Of a DNA stretch of 22,162 bases, positions 15,689 to 21,576 are shown piece after piece. Position numbers and translations under genes: made by a program. How positions within the stretch are numbered: the first letter of the stretch is position 1; the number at the start of each line of letters is the position of its first letter. The notes under the pieces were generated by a model. The model was not told the DNA's origin, searched no databases, and worked only from the letters and a program-made list of their open reading frames with translations. This DNA comes from an uncultured Eubacteriales bacterium. GTDB taxonomy: Bacteria > Bacillota > Clostridia > Oscillospirales > UBA644. The DNA is taken from NCBI GenBank assembly GCA_934438175.1, contig CAKSBH010000013.1, forward strand, positions 1 to 22,162, given 5' to 3'.

Positions 15689-16435
15689 CTAAACCTCGCC
15701 GATATACGCAACGGTTTCCATCGGTACGGCAATCCTGCCATCCGTTGAAAACGCGTCAAAGATCTCATGAATCTCCCGCAGATAGTCCGCATACCCGGTG
15801 TCGCCTTCTTTCAGAGAATACGAAGAAGACAACACACGGTCGATATAGCCCGGACAATCGTAGATCTGCGTATTGTCGGCACGGAAGACCTCGCATGCTC
15901 CGGCAAAGAACGACACACACATTTCGTGGTTCACACCGTTTGAAAATCCGTGGAATCCGGGGCTGTATCTGCGGCGCAATTCCGCAAGCGCCCTGGTCTG
16001 CGCGGCTGCTTCATCCCGGGAATTATAGATGATTACCACCTTTCCGCCGTGCTTCCGGACACGCCGGCATTCCTTCCGGAACGCTTCGCGGTCAAACCAA
16101 TGAAACGCCTGCGCCGCCGTTATACAATCAACGCTTCTGTCGGGAAGATTCATCTGGGAATCCCTGCCGTTGACGGAAATGAAATTTCCGTTATGAGACA
16201 GTTTCTCCTCGGCTTTTTTCCGCATATCATCGTTTGGCTCCACAGCAAAAACCCGATACCCGCACTGCAGCAATTGCCCGGTAAAAATTCCCGTACCCGA
16301 ACCGATGTCCGCAAAAATGCTTCCCTCCGGGATGTTCCATACGTTTTTCAGATAACCAAGCAGCTCTGCGGCATACTTCGGTCTTGCTTTTGCGTAAATC
16401 TCGCCTTTTCCGTCAAAGCGGTTTGTGTAATCCAT
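15689..16435 (-). CDS. Class I SAM-dependent methyltransferase
   Basis: The 248-residue cytoplasmic protein has the Rossmann SAM site: motif I ADIGSGTGIFTG (42-53), the acidic end of strand 2 AVEPND (64-69), then NGRDSQMNLPDRSVD and the post-motif segment CITAAQAFHWFD. The AQAFHWF phrase is typical of the YcgJ/UbiE-like Methyltransf_11/25 group. The start MDYTNRFDGK is supported by TGAGG 9 bases upstream and by the NRFDGKGEIYAKARP lead common to this group; an ATG five codons earlier is less likely. It is a single-gene unit with its own promoter 104 bases upstream. The substrate cannot be inferred. Confidence 0.85.
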   Translation of the reverse strand: MDYTNRFDGKGEIYAKARPKYAAELLGYLKNVWNIPEGSIFADIGSGTGIFTGQLLQCGYRVFAVEPNDDMRKKAEEKLSHNGNFISVNGRDSQMNLPDRSVDCITAAQAFHWFDREAFRKECRRVRKHGGKVVIIYNSRDEAAAQTRALAELRRRYSPGFHGFSNGVNHEMCVSFFAGACEVFRADNTQIYDCPGYIDRVLSSSYSLKEGDTGYADYLREIHEIFDAFSTDGRIAVPMETVAYIGEV

Positions 16436-16538
16436 TTGTCTCAACCTCACCGAAATCCGTTTCCTTTGTTTTCCGACCGACTCCGCAAGAGATGCTTCCG
16501 CCGCCGGTCAGTCCTCCGCAAATTCGGTCATTGTGGAG
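16436..16538 (-). other. Methyltransferase 5' leader
   Basis: About 100 bases lie between the promoter and the start codon. The leader can form a long imperfect hairpin bounded by GACCG / CGGTC, but I recognise no riboswitch class. Confidence 0.3.
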
Positions 16539-16567
16539 ATTATACCATAAAAGCGGCTGTTTTTCAA
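16539..16567 (-). promoter_or_regulatory. Promoter of the methyltransferase gene
   Basis: A -35 TTGAAA (16567-16562), 17-base spacer and -10 TATAAT (16544-16539), preceded by TGG. It closely resembles the acetyltransferase promoter at 20523-20551. Confidence 0.75.
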
Positions 16568-16841
16568 GCATATTTCCCCATTTCCGCTTCTTTCTTCTGC
16601 GGTTTTCACGTGAGGATGAAGTCATATCACCCGGAATTGCGTCCGCTTCTGCATCCTCTGTTTCCGGATAAGGATTACACCATCTCCAAACAGCAAACAG
16701 AATTATCAAGAAACACGTTGTGTGTATCACAAAAAAACAAATTCAAGAGCCAAAACAACCGATTCCGAACAGCGCCAACAATCAAAACCGACACCTGTAT
16801 AACCGACATCCGGAGAAGCAGATTCTTTCTGTTTCTTTTCA
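16560..16841 (-). pseudogene. Possible frameshifted small membrane protein
   Basis: A frame beginning MKRNRKNLLLRMSVIQVSV at 16841 becomes hydrophobic (LIVGAV, LFWLLNLFF) and breaks at a run of seven T residues (about 16733-16739 on this strand). If one T is removed, the reading continues as VIHTTCFLIILFAVWRW, a second hydrophobic segment, then an acidic and finally a basic tail (RENRRRKKRKWGN). The joined product would be a small two-segment membrane protein. There is no convincing ribosome binding site and I recognise no family. It may be a chance pair of open frames or a decayed gene. Confidence 0.25.
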
Positions 16842-16868
16842 TTTCGGATATTTTTTTACATTGCCCCC

Positions 16869-16951
16869 TTAACAAAGCCAATACTTCGTGATATGATGTA
16901 TAGCACAAAGGGAGGTATCGTATGGACGGTCAATTGAAACGAGGACTTATC
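16869..16951 (+). pseudogene. Promoter and 5' stub of a PadR-family regulator gene
   Basis: A complete expression start is present: -35 TTAACA (16869-16874), 17-base spacer, -10 TATGAT (16892-16897), GGGAGG at 16910-16915 and ATG at 16922. The first codons read MDGQLKRGL, the classic opening of PadR-family repressors (MDxQLKKGLLEMCVL), but the text then diverges (IPRESRLF) and never becomes PadR-like. The frame stays open to 17179 only by reading antisense through a surface-protein remnant. I therefore read it as the first nine or ten codons of padR, cut by a recombination junction near 16951. The PadR identity rests on a short match. Confidence 0.5.
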
Positions 16952-16984
16952 CCACGGGAGTCCCGGCTTTTTGCGAAAGATCGC

Positions 16985-17833
16985 TCCGTCAAGAGAATAA
17001 CTGATCTGCCCGAACACACACTGCGTATCCGACGTCTCGTAATTTCCCGCATCCGCTCCGGACAGAGTAATGCCGGTCAGTGTGATTTTGCCAATCTCAT
17101 AGCCGAGGAAACATCATTGAAAAAGACGCTTGCCGCACTTGCCACAACATCATCCGAACCGACAACCCCGATCAGATAGCTTGTTCCCGGATCCGGAATT
17201 GAACGCGGTGCCGTCCATGCTGCGTATTCTTCCGAACTGACATAAACCAACGCATTCTGAATCCGACCGACTGTCAACGAACGTTTTTTTATCACAAAGG
17301 TCATCTCATCTGCGGCGGTATAGGTTGCGGCATCGATCCGAACGGAAAGTTTATATACGCCGGCATTCTTCGGCACATCCGTTCCCATGCTGATCCAGGC
17401 GGTACCCTGTGCTTCATAGAACGTATAGACCGCGGCACACAGATCTTCCGTTGTCGGAACATATTCCGCTCCGGAATTCTCCGAATAAAGACGGAGAATG
17501 TTCGGTTTGACCGGAACGCCGTCGTAGATTTTGTCCAGATCGGACATCTCAATGCGGCACGTCTCTTTTTTGACAATGGTAATCTTATAAACCACAGTGC
17601 TTGGCGTGAAGACCTGCCCGTCTACGGTTACGGTGTCGGACTTCTTCAGACGGATCGTTCTTTCCGTAACGCCAGTCATATCCACCGTGCCGACTGCAAT
17701 CCGGAACGATCCCGTATCGGTCTGCGTCAGAGAGATTCCATCCAATGAGGTCAATGCCGTTGTGACATTCTCTTCCACGGTATACTGCGCATAGAGATAT
17801 TCGAAGTTGTCGTCGTGCTCAATGTGTACCTTT
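16985..17833 (-). pseudogene. Fragment of a surface protein with MBG/YDG-like repeat domains, frameshifted
   Basis: Starting directly after the recombinase stop codon, a frame with no usable start reads YLYAQYTVEENVTTAL, then an Ig-like segment ending VVYKITIVKK, then MSDLDKIYDGVPVKPN and ISMGTDVPKNAGVYKLSVRI...ADEMTFVIKKRSLTV, which is the MBG/YDG repeat pattern of bacterial cell-surface adhesins (YDG, NAG-Y, a closing I-x-K-x-x-L). A further repeat begins and is broken near 17104-17106, where one base is missing: the frame ends RLAKSH*, while the shifted frame continues GYEIGKITLTGITLSGADAGNY, the expected end of that repeat, to about 16985. The N-terminus, signal peptide and anchor are absent. 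It is clearly a remnant, not a working gene. Confidence 0.7.
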
Positions 17834-18457
17834 TTACAGTAATTTTTGTTTATCCGAACCGAAGGACTTCCGGTATTCCCGCAATCGACGATAAAACGTC
17901 GACTCGCACATTCCGCACAGTTCCGCGGCTTCGCATACCCTGAGAGCTCCGCTTTCCCATCGGGATACAATATCCGGGAAATTTTCCGGAACCTTGATTG
18001 TCGGCCTGCCAAACTTCATACCGTTCGCCTTTGCCGCAGCAATCCCCGCAGACTGTCGCTTGCGGATGGTTTCGCGCTCATTCTGCGCAACAAAGGACAG
18101 AATCTGAAGCACAACATCGGCAAGAAAGGTCCCCATCAGGTCTTTGCTGCTCCGCGTATCCAGCAACGGCATATCAATCACGGAAATGTCAACCTCCTTC
18201 TCACGTGTCAGATATCGCCACTGATGTTGGATATCCTCATAATTCCACCCCAGCCGATCGATGCTCGAAATATGCAGAACGTCGCCTTTTTTCAGCTTGC
18301 GCAACAGTTTTTGATACATCGGACGGTTGAAGTCCTTCCCGGATTGTTTGTCTTTATAGATCCGTTTTTCCGCAATTCCGAGTTTTCTCATCTCAACCAA
18401 CTGTCTTTCCTCGTTCTGGTCAAGAGAGGACACCCGCACATATCCGTATTCGCTCAA
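17834..18457 (-). CDS. Serine recombinase (resolvase/invertase family) with a substituted catalytic arginine
   Basis: The 207-residue protein begins YGYVRVSSLDQNEERQ, with R8, S10 (nucleophile) and Q19 in the same numbering as gamma-delta resolvase; R45 (FNRP), D67 and R68 (IDRLG) are also present. A catalytic domain (1-120), a long E helix (LMGTFLADVVLQILSFVAQN, about 108-127), GRP at 151-153 and a C-terminal helix-turn-helix (LRVCEAAELCGMCESTFYRR) complete the small invertase/resolvase form widespread in Clostridia. The residue matching R71, normally in DRLGRN, is W71 (TGG at 18247-18245), so strand exchange is probably impaired. The start is TTG at 18457 with GGAGG 8 bases upstream. The neighbouring surface-protein fragment suggests a former invertible or resolvable cassette. 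Confidence 0.9.
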   Translation of the reverse strand: MSEYGYVRVSSLDQNEERQLVEMRKLGIAEKRIYKDKQSGKDFNRPMYQKLLRKLKKGDVLHISSIDRLGWNYEDIQHQWRYLTREKEVDISVIDMPLLDTRSSKDLMGTFLADVVLQILSFVAQNERETIRKRQSAGIAAAKANGMKFGRPTIKVPENFPDIVSRWESGALRVCEAAELCGMCESTFYRRLREYRKSFGSDKQKLL

Positions 18458-18714
18458 TTTGTTTTCCTCCGTTTTTGCCTCATTCTATCATGTGTTTTTG
18501 ACAGGCGCATGACCTTGAACACAAAAGCCCCTTCGCATTGTCCGACCGTTACCGAAAATCCGATCGCGTCATCCGAAACAGGATGTTCTCCTGAGGCGAA
18601 CGGTTCTGCGCACAGAATTTCCGTACCGCACGTAACCGCACGCACATTCCGACCGATGCTTTCCCCGAAGTCATTGGCAGGGGTCTCCCGGCGTCACAGC
18701 CCCATTTTTTCCAG
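18458..18714. other. Region upstream of the recombinase, mostly unexplained
   Basis: On the minus strand a frame of about 77 codons (18694-18464) reads ETPANDFGESIGRNV...FASGEHPVSDDAIGFSVTVGQ. The composition is protein-like but it lacks a clear start and I do not recognise it; it may be a relic gene tail. I see no convincing promoter for the recombinase beyond a possible -10 TAGAAT at 18489-18484 without a good -35. Confidence 0.3.
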
Positions 18715-18760
18715 CACAAAAGCCGCCCGACTTTTACAGCCGGGCGGCTTTGTCTTTTTT
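18715..18760. terminator. Bidirectional rho-independent terminator
   Basis: The perfect nine-pair stem AGCCGCCCG / CGGGCGGCT (18721-18729, 18741-18749) is followed rightward by TTGTCTTTTTT and leftward by TTTGTG. On the minus strand it ends the acetyltransferase gene 18787-19317. It is nearly identical, including the loop, to the terminator at 404-440. Confidence 0.8.
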
Positions 18761-18786
18761 GATATTCAATCGATCATCGGATTTCG

Positions 18787-19317
18787 TTAATCCGATTCGC
18801 AGTAGAATAAAATGTCTGCTTTTCCTTCCTGCCTGGTATGGCGGTAAACGCTCGTATCCAATCCGCCGATATAAAAGCCGGAATTCAGATAAAACAGACA
18901 CGCTCCCGGATTGTTGTCCTGCCCCTGCGTATAAAGTCCGCAATAGCCGTTTTTGACGGCAATCTCCTTTGCTTTTTGTATCAGCAGTTGTCCGATATGA
19001 CGTCTGCGGTATGCCTTGCTTACCTTCAGGTCGTACAGATACATATACTTAAAAAAGCCCGGTTGAAGAATTGCCAATCCAACACACACTTCTCCGTCGT
19101 ATGCACCGAGAAAAGTACGGTCTTCCATGGAATCGTAATCATAATTTTCATCCGGGAAGCACATCTCCGACACATTCTCAGAAGCAAAGCGGTACAGTTT
19201 GTATGACCACTCTTTGCCGTTGTATGCCGGTATGATTCTCCCGAACAGGGAAAACGGCTCGTTCGGGATGTTGATATCCGCCTTATGCTGCGCGTCGATC
19301 ATTTTGATTTCAATCAT
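18787..19317 (-). CDS. GNAT N-acetyltransferase resembling streptothricin acetyltransferase (Sat)
   Basis: The 176-residue protein starts MIEIKMIDAQ with GGAGG 8 bases upstream. The acetyl-CoA loop is YRRRHIGQLL (103-112), preceded by YMYLYDLKVS and followed by LYTQGQDNNPGACLFYLNSGF (129-148 approximately). That last phrase and the end (IGGLDTSVY) follow the pattern I recall for Sat4/SatA streptothricin acetyltransferases (TQDNNLIACKFYHNCGF, IGSVDTMLY), as does the start IPNEPF...GRIIP. It may therefore acetylate streptothricin-like antibiotics or another amine. Identity to the true resistance enzymes looks moderate, so resistance is only a hypothesis. It lies in the accessory region as a single gene with a promoter about 210 bases upstream. 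Confidence 0.82.
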   Translation of the reverse strand: MIEIKMIDAQHKADINIPNEPFSLFGRIIPAYNGKEWSYKLYRFASENVSEMCFPDENYDYDSMEDRTFLGAYDGEVCVGLAILQPGFFKYMYLYDLKVSKAYRRRHIGQLLIQKAKEIAVKNGYCGLYTQGQDNNPGACLFYLNSGFYIGGLDTSVYRHTRQEGKADILFYCESD

Positions 19318-19368
19318 TCTGGTTTCCTCCGTAAATCCTGCTTTTTCAATATCACTCATGAATCTTAC

Positions 19369-19506
19369 TTACGTACCCCGAAAAGAAATGGTCACAACGA
19401 AGTGGGCAGGTGGAATATATTTTTCAAATCGGCTTAGAGCCAGGGCGAGGCGATGTCGTATTCTTCCGGTAAAACTTTGAGGATTCCGCCAAACGGCTCC
19501 CGTCAT
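19369..19506 (-). other. Short open frame in the acetyltransferase leader
   Basis: A 45-codon frame starts MTGAVWRNPQSF and ends IPPAHFVVTISFRGT, lying between the promoter and the acetyltransferase gene. There is no good ribosome binding site. It is arginine-rich and resembles no family I can name; it may be a leader peptide or an untranslated repeat sequence. Confidence 0.2.
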
Positions 19507-19529
19507 CGACTTTGCCTGGTTGATGTCTT

Positions 19530-19559
19530 ATGATACCACAAATCCCCCACCTATTTCAA
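19530..19559 (-). promoter_or_regulatory. Probable promoter of the Sat-like acetyltransferase
   Basis: A -35 TTGAAA (19559-19554), 18-base spacer and -10 TATCAT (19535-19530). It implies an unusually long leader of about 205 bases. Confidence 0.5.
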
Positions 19560-19593
19560 TCCCCATCCGATTCTTTGCAGGGAAAGGCATCAT

Positions 19594-19630
19594 AAAAGAA
19601 TAAACTCCTGCACGGGTTGTACGGGAGTTT
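19594..19630 (-). terminator. Terminator-like hairpin after the broken gene
   Basis: A nine-pair stem AAACTCCCG / TGGGAGTTT-type pairing (19602-19610 with 19622-19630, one G-T pair) and an 11-base loop, followed on the minus strand by ATTCTTTTATG. It lies about 80 bases after the pseudogene stop. Confidence 0.5.
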
Positions 19631-19713
19631 TATATCATAACACCGGAAAAAATACGTGCGGTTTGAAACCGGTTTATGCTTTCAATTTTTTCAAAAAAAT
19701 TTTTATACGGGCG

Positions 19714-19973
19714 TCAATACGGAGAATCCGCATGTAAAACGTCCGTCACTTTCAGCGCCCGCTCGCATTCTGCAACAGCTTCTTGTTTCTTTCCGCAGTT
19801 CCGATCGGTTCAAGTGAAACCGGGATTCCCGAGGAAATCTGACCTTTGCAGGGGAGGTCGTAATCGTCAATCCGATCGGCACCGAGGTAGGACAGCACCC
19901 CGGCGATCTGAAATCAATCTGCGGGCAGGTAGAGAGAAGCGGTCTTCGCTCCTCTTGTCAGATTTGCAATCAT
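19714..19973 (-). pseudogene. Broken small gene of unknown function (internal stop plus frameshift)
   Basis: A good ribosome binding site (AAAGGATG) precedes ATG at 19973. The frame reads MIANLTRGAKTASLYLPAD and hits TGA at 19916-19914, then continues in the same frame as FQIAGVLSYLGADRIDDYDL...GQISSGIPVSLEPIGTAER. Near 19787-19793 an apparent missing A shifts the frame; the next frame over gives QEAVAECERALKVTDVLHA followed by DSPY and a stop at 19716-19714. Both sides of each lesion look protein-like, so this is a decayed gene of about 85 residues. The style recalls small orphan proteins of clostridial mobile elements, but I cannot name the family. Confidence 0.55.
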
Positions 19974-19992
19974 AGTGTTCATCCTTTCTTTC

Positions 19993-20033
19993 CATAAAAA
20001 TAAGCCAAACGCTCGGCTGAGTAGCGTTTGGCT
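19993..20033 (-). terminator. Terminator of the second acetyltransferase gene
   Basis: A perfect 11-pair stem AGCCAAACGCT / AGCGTTTGGCT (20003-20013, 20023-20033) with a nine-base loop, followed on the minus strand by TATTTTTATGG. Confidence 0.85.
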
Positions 20034-20067
20034 ATGTAGGTTATTAAGTTAAACAAATTGGAAATAA

Positions 20068-20484
20068 TCAACAGTAATAAACCATATTCACTTCATGGCA
20101 ATCGGCTTCATCAACAACGTCTGTTTCGGTAAATCCTATTTTTTCATAGATATGTTTTGCGTGTTCATTGCCCCATACATATGTCGTTGTCATTTTTGAC
20201 ATATCATATGTGTCTTTCATAAAGCGAATAAACTCAACCAGAGCAGCCGTCCCATAATCCTGATTTTGATATTTATAGTCTATCGCATAATTCCAAAGAA
20301 AATATGAACCCTCATCAAATCTCCGCACCATTACAAAACCGATTTGTAAATTCTGTGAATAAATATCATATGCCAGCACATCTTCTTTTACGCATGCTGA
20401 CGCAATTTTATCTTTGGACGATAGTTGCTTTTCCTGTTCAGGCAGGACGGTTACTTTCATAGATTTAGATGGCCGAAATAACAT
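20068..20484 (-). CDS. GNAT family N-acetyltransferase
   Basis: The 138-residue protein shows a compact GNAT fold: IGFVMVRRF (48-56), the acceptor strand SYFLWNYAIDYKYQNQDYGTAAL (about 60-82, with QNQDYGTA as the acetyl-CoA pyrophosphate loop), and the C-terminal TTTYVWGNEHAKHIYEKIGF (99-118), where the N-H-x-x-x-x-Y-E-K-x-G-F pattern is the classic motif B. It should transfer acetyl from acetyl-CoA to an amine; the substrate is unknown. The ATG at 20484 has AGGTG six bases upstream, better than the internal ATG eight codons later, which has no site. Its codon use is more AT-rich than the housekeeping operon, which suggests acquisition. It has its own promoter and terminator. Confidence 0.82.
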   Translation of the reverse strand: MLFRPSKSMKVTVLPEQEKQLSSKDKIASACVKEDVLAYDIYSQNLQIGFVMVRRFDEGSYFLWNYAIDYKYQNQDYGTAALVEFIRFMKDTYDMSKMTTTYVWGNEHAKHIYEKIGFTETDVVDEADCHEVNMVYYC

Positions 20485-20522
20485 TACTATCACCTTAATC
20501 AATTCCGATTTGTCGATATTTT

Positions 20523-20551
20523 ATTATACCATAAATCTTCCCATTTTTCAA
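20523..20551 (-). promoter_or_regulatory. Promoter of the second acetyltransferase gene
   Basis: A -35 TTGAAA (20551-20546), 17-base spacer and consensus -10 TATAAT (20528-20523) preceded by TGG. Confidence 0.8.
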
Positions 20552-20573
20552 CCTCTGCCACACAATCAACTTG

Positions 20574-20609
20574 AAAAGAAACACCGCCGAGCGACGCGTG
20601 ATCTCGGCG
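20574..20609 (-). terminator. Terminator of the broken DUF6809-like gene
   Basis: A stem CGCCGAG / CTCGGCG (20609-20603 with 20591-20585) followed on the minus strand by GTGTTTCTTTTC, about ten bases after the gene's stop. Confidence 0.65.
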
Positions 20610-20618
20610 ATCACTCTA

Positions 20619-20897
20619 TTACTCTTTGTCCGATTCATAGAACGCTTCTGCCGCCAACCGCATGGCAATTTTGAATCCGGCAGTAAAGGCTTCGCGTTCG
20701 GAGATGCCGTTCAGTTCGATTTCTGTGGTGCAGAACTTTTCAAGCAGTTCTTTCTGCTCATCCGAAAGGGTTTCGAGCAATTCAGTTTTATTTTAGGGTT
20801 GTTGATGTTGCAGTTCACGATATTCCTGATTATCTGAAATCAGATTATCCTGTGGGCTGATCTCTCCATCCCATAATTCGTCGATCATTTTTTTCAT
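20619..20897 (-). pseudogene. DUF6809-like small protein with an internal stop codon
   Basis: An AGGAGG site is eight bases before ATG at 20897 (another ATG lies six bases upstream, too close to it). The frame reads MKKMIDELWDGEISPQDN and LISDNQEYRELQHQQP, then TAA at 20795-20793, then continues in the same frame NKTELLETLSDEQKELLEKF...GISEREAFTAGFKIAMRLAAEA to a stop at 20621-20619. The start xxIDELWxGxIxP, the LSDEQKELLEK middle and the REAFxxGFKxxxRLxxEA end fit the small DUF6809 proteins of Clostridia, whose role is unknown and which often sit in mobile regions. About 92 codons is the usual size. A single nonsense mutation appears to split it. Confidence 0.65.
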
Positions 20898-20984
20898 TTT
20901 CATCGCCTCCTGTAACCACACACCATACCACACCAATGGCGGAAAGTCCAGAAAACAAACTGATAACAATCAGATCTTGCGGTT

Positions 20985-21232
20985 TCGTGGGTTCGAATCC
21001 TGCCAAGAGAGAAATGGAGTTATTTTGTAGTTTTTGTTTTTGCGCGCATCGCGGGTTCAAATCTTCACCCAACTCCGAGGGATTTATTTTGTAGTCGCTG
21101 ATTTGTAAACATTCCGTGAAGGCACCAAAAAAAGCCGAAAGGGTTGGAACCGTGTCGCGGGTTCAAGTCCTTTCGGCTGTTCAATTCTGTTTCGCTTTTT
21201 TTAGAAAATCCCGTTTTCGCGGGTTCAGATCC
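20985..21232 (+). repeat. Four degenerate tRNA T-arm-like tails, two in a 64-base tandem repeat
   Basis: The motif TCGyGGGTTCrrrTCy occurs at 20985-21000, 21049-21064, 21155-21170 and 21217-21232, all on the plus strand, opposite to the real tRNA genes. The first two belong to a 64-base tandem unit that also repeats GGAxTTATTTTGTAGT (21016-21031, 21080-21095). The first can still fold as a T-arm (GTGGG TTCGAAT CCTGC); the others have lost the stem. No complete tRNA can be built around any of them. Confidence 0.6.
21127..21178 (-). terminator. Second terminator downstream of the rRNA operon
   Basis: A perfect ten-pair stem AGCCGAAAGG / CCTTTCGGCT (21133-21142, 21169-21178) encloses a 26-base loop that can itself pair GAACC / GGTTC. 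On the minus strand it is followed by TTTTTTGG. The loop contains one of the T-arm-like motifs. Confidence 0.65.
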
Positions 21233-21290
21233 TTGCGGTCGGAAAAAAGCGCAAAATGGATCGGTATTTTTCCGAAAAAAAGCAGGGACG

Positions 21291-21323
21291 AAAAAACGGG
21301 AGAAATCTCTCGAAATCTCCCGT
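21291..21323 (-). terminator. Main terminator of the rRNA-tRNA operon
   Basis: A perfect eight-pair stem ACGGGAGA / TCTCCCGT (21296-21303, 21316-21323) followed on the minus strand by TTTTT, 49 bases after tRNA-Trp. In the other direction TTTTCTCTTGTTTTC follows, so it may work both ways. Confidence 0.85.
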
Positions 21324-21371
21324 TTTCTCTTGTTTTCTCGTGCGGATCGATTTTGACCACACAACACAACA

Positions 21372-21447
21372 TGGCAGGGGTAGAAGGATTTGAACCCTCG
21401 GCACGCGGTTTTGGAGACCGCTGCTCTACCAACTGAGCTATGCCCCT
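21372..21447 (-). tRNA. tRNA-Trp (anticodon CCA)
   Basis: A 76-base gene with encoded CCA (21374-21372). The anticodon stem GCGGT / ACCGC encloses CTCCAAA, giving CCA. T-arm GAGGG TTCAAAT CCTTC. The acceptor AGGGGCA / TACCCCT pairs except for a C-A mismatch at positions 6-67. It begins at the base after tRNA-Ile2 ends, with no spacer. Confidence 0.93.
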
Positions 21448-21524
21448 TGGTGGGCCTTCGGGGACTCGAACCCAGGACCAACCGGTTATGAGCCGGCAGC
21501 TCTAACCAACTGAGCTAAAGGCCC
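21448..21524 (-). tRNA. tRNA-Ile2 (anticodon CAT, lysidine type)
   Basis: A 77-base gene with encoded CCA. The stem GCCGG / CCGGT encloses CTCATAA, anticodon CAT. The body GGGCCTTTAGCTCAGTTGG with C4-G69 and C5-G68 pairs, and the overall match to the Bacillus Ile2 gene as I recall it, favour the isoleucine tRNA whose C34 is changed to lysidine by TilS, reading AUA. Elongator Met is the alternative. Confidence 0.8.
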
Positions 21525-21576
21525 GCAATCGCCGAAAGAAATAAGCCGTTCCGAGTTACAGAACCCAGAAAAACTT

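Noticed and set aside
16922..17179. An 85-codon plus-strand gene with a strong ribosome binding site
   Set aside because: Only the first nine or ten codons look like a protein family (PadR). The remainder is the antisense of an MBG-like repeat, so it is recorded as a 5' stub rather than a gene.
17889..17910. Inverted repeat TCGACG-N6-CGTCGA as a recombination site
   Set aside because: It lies inside the recombinase helix-turn-helix coding region and follows from the codons for STFYRR, so it is probably coincidental.
18464..18694. A gene for the frame reading FASGEHPVSDDAIGFSVTVGQ
   Set aside because: Its composition is protein-like, but there is no credible start signal and no recognisable family, so it is listed only as an unexplained region.
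20845..21481. Minus-strand open frames containing GFEPT, DLNPR and similar phrases
   Set aside because: These are translations of T-arm sequences of tRNA genes and their remnants, a familiar artefact, not proteins.
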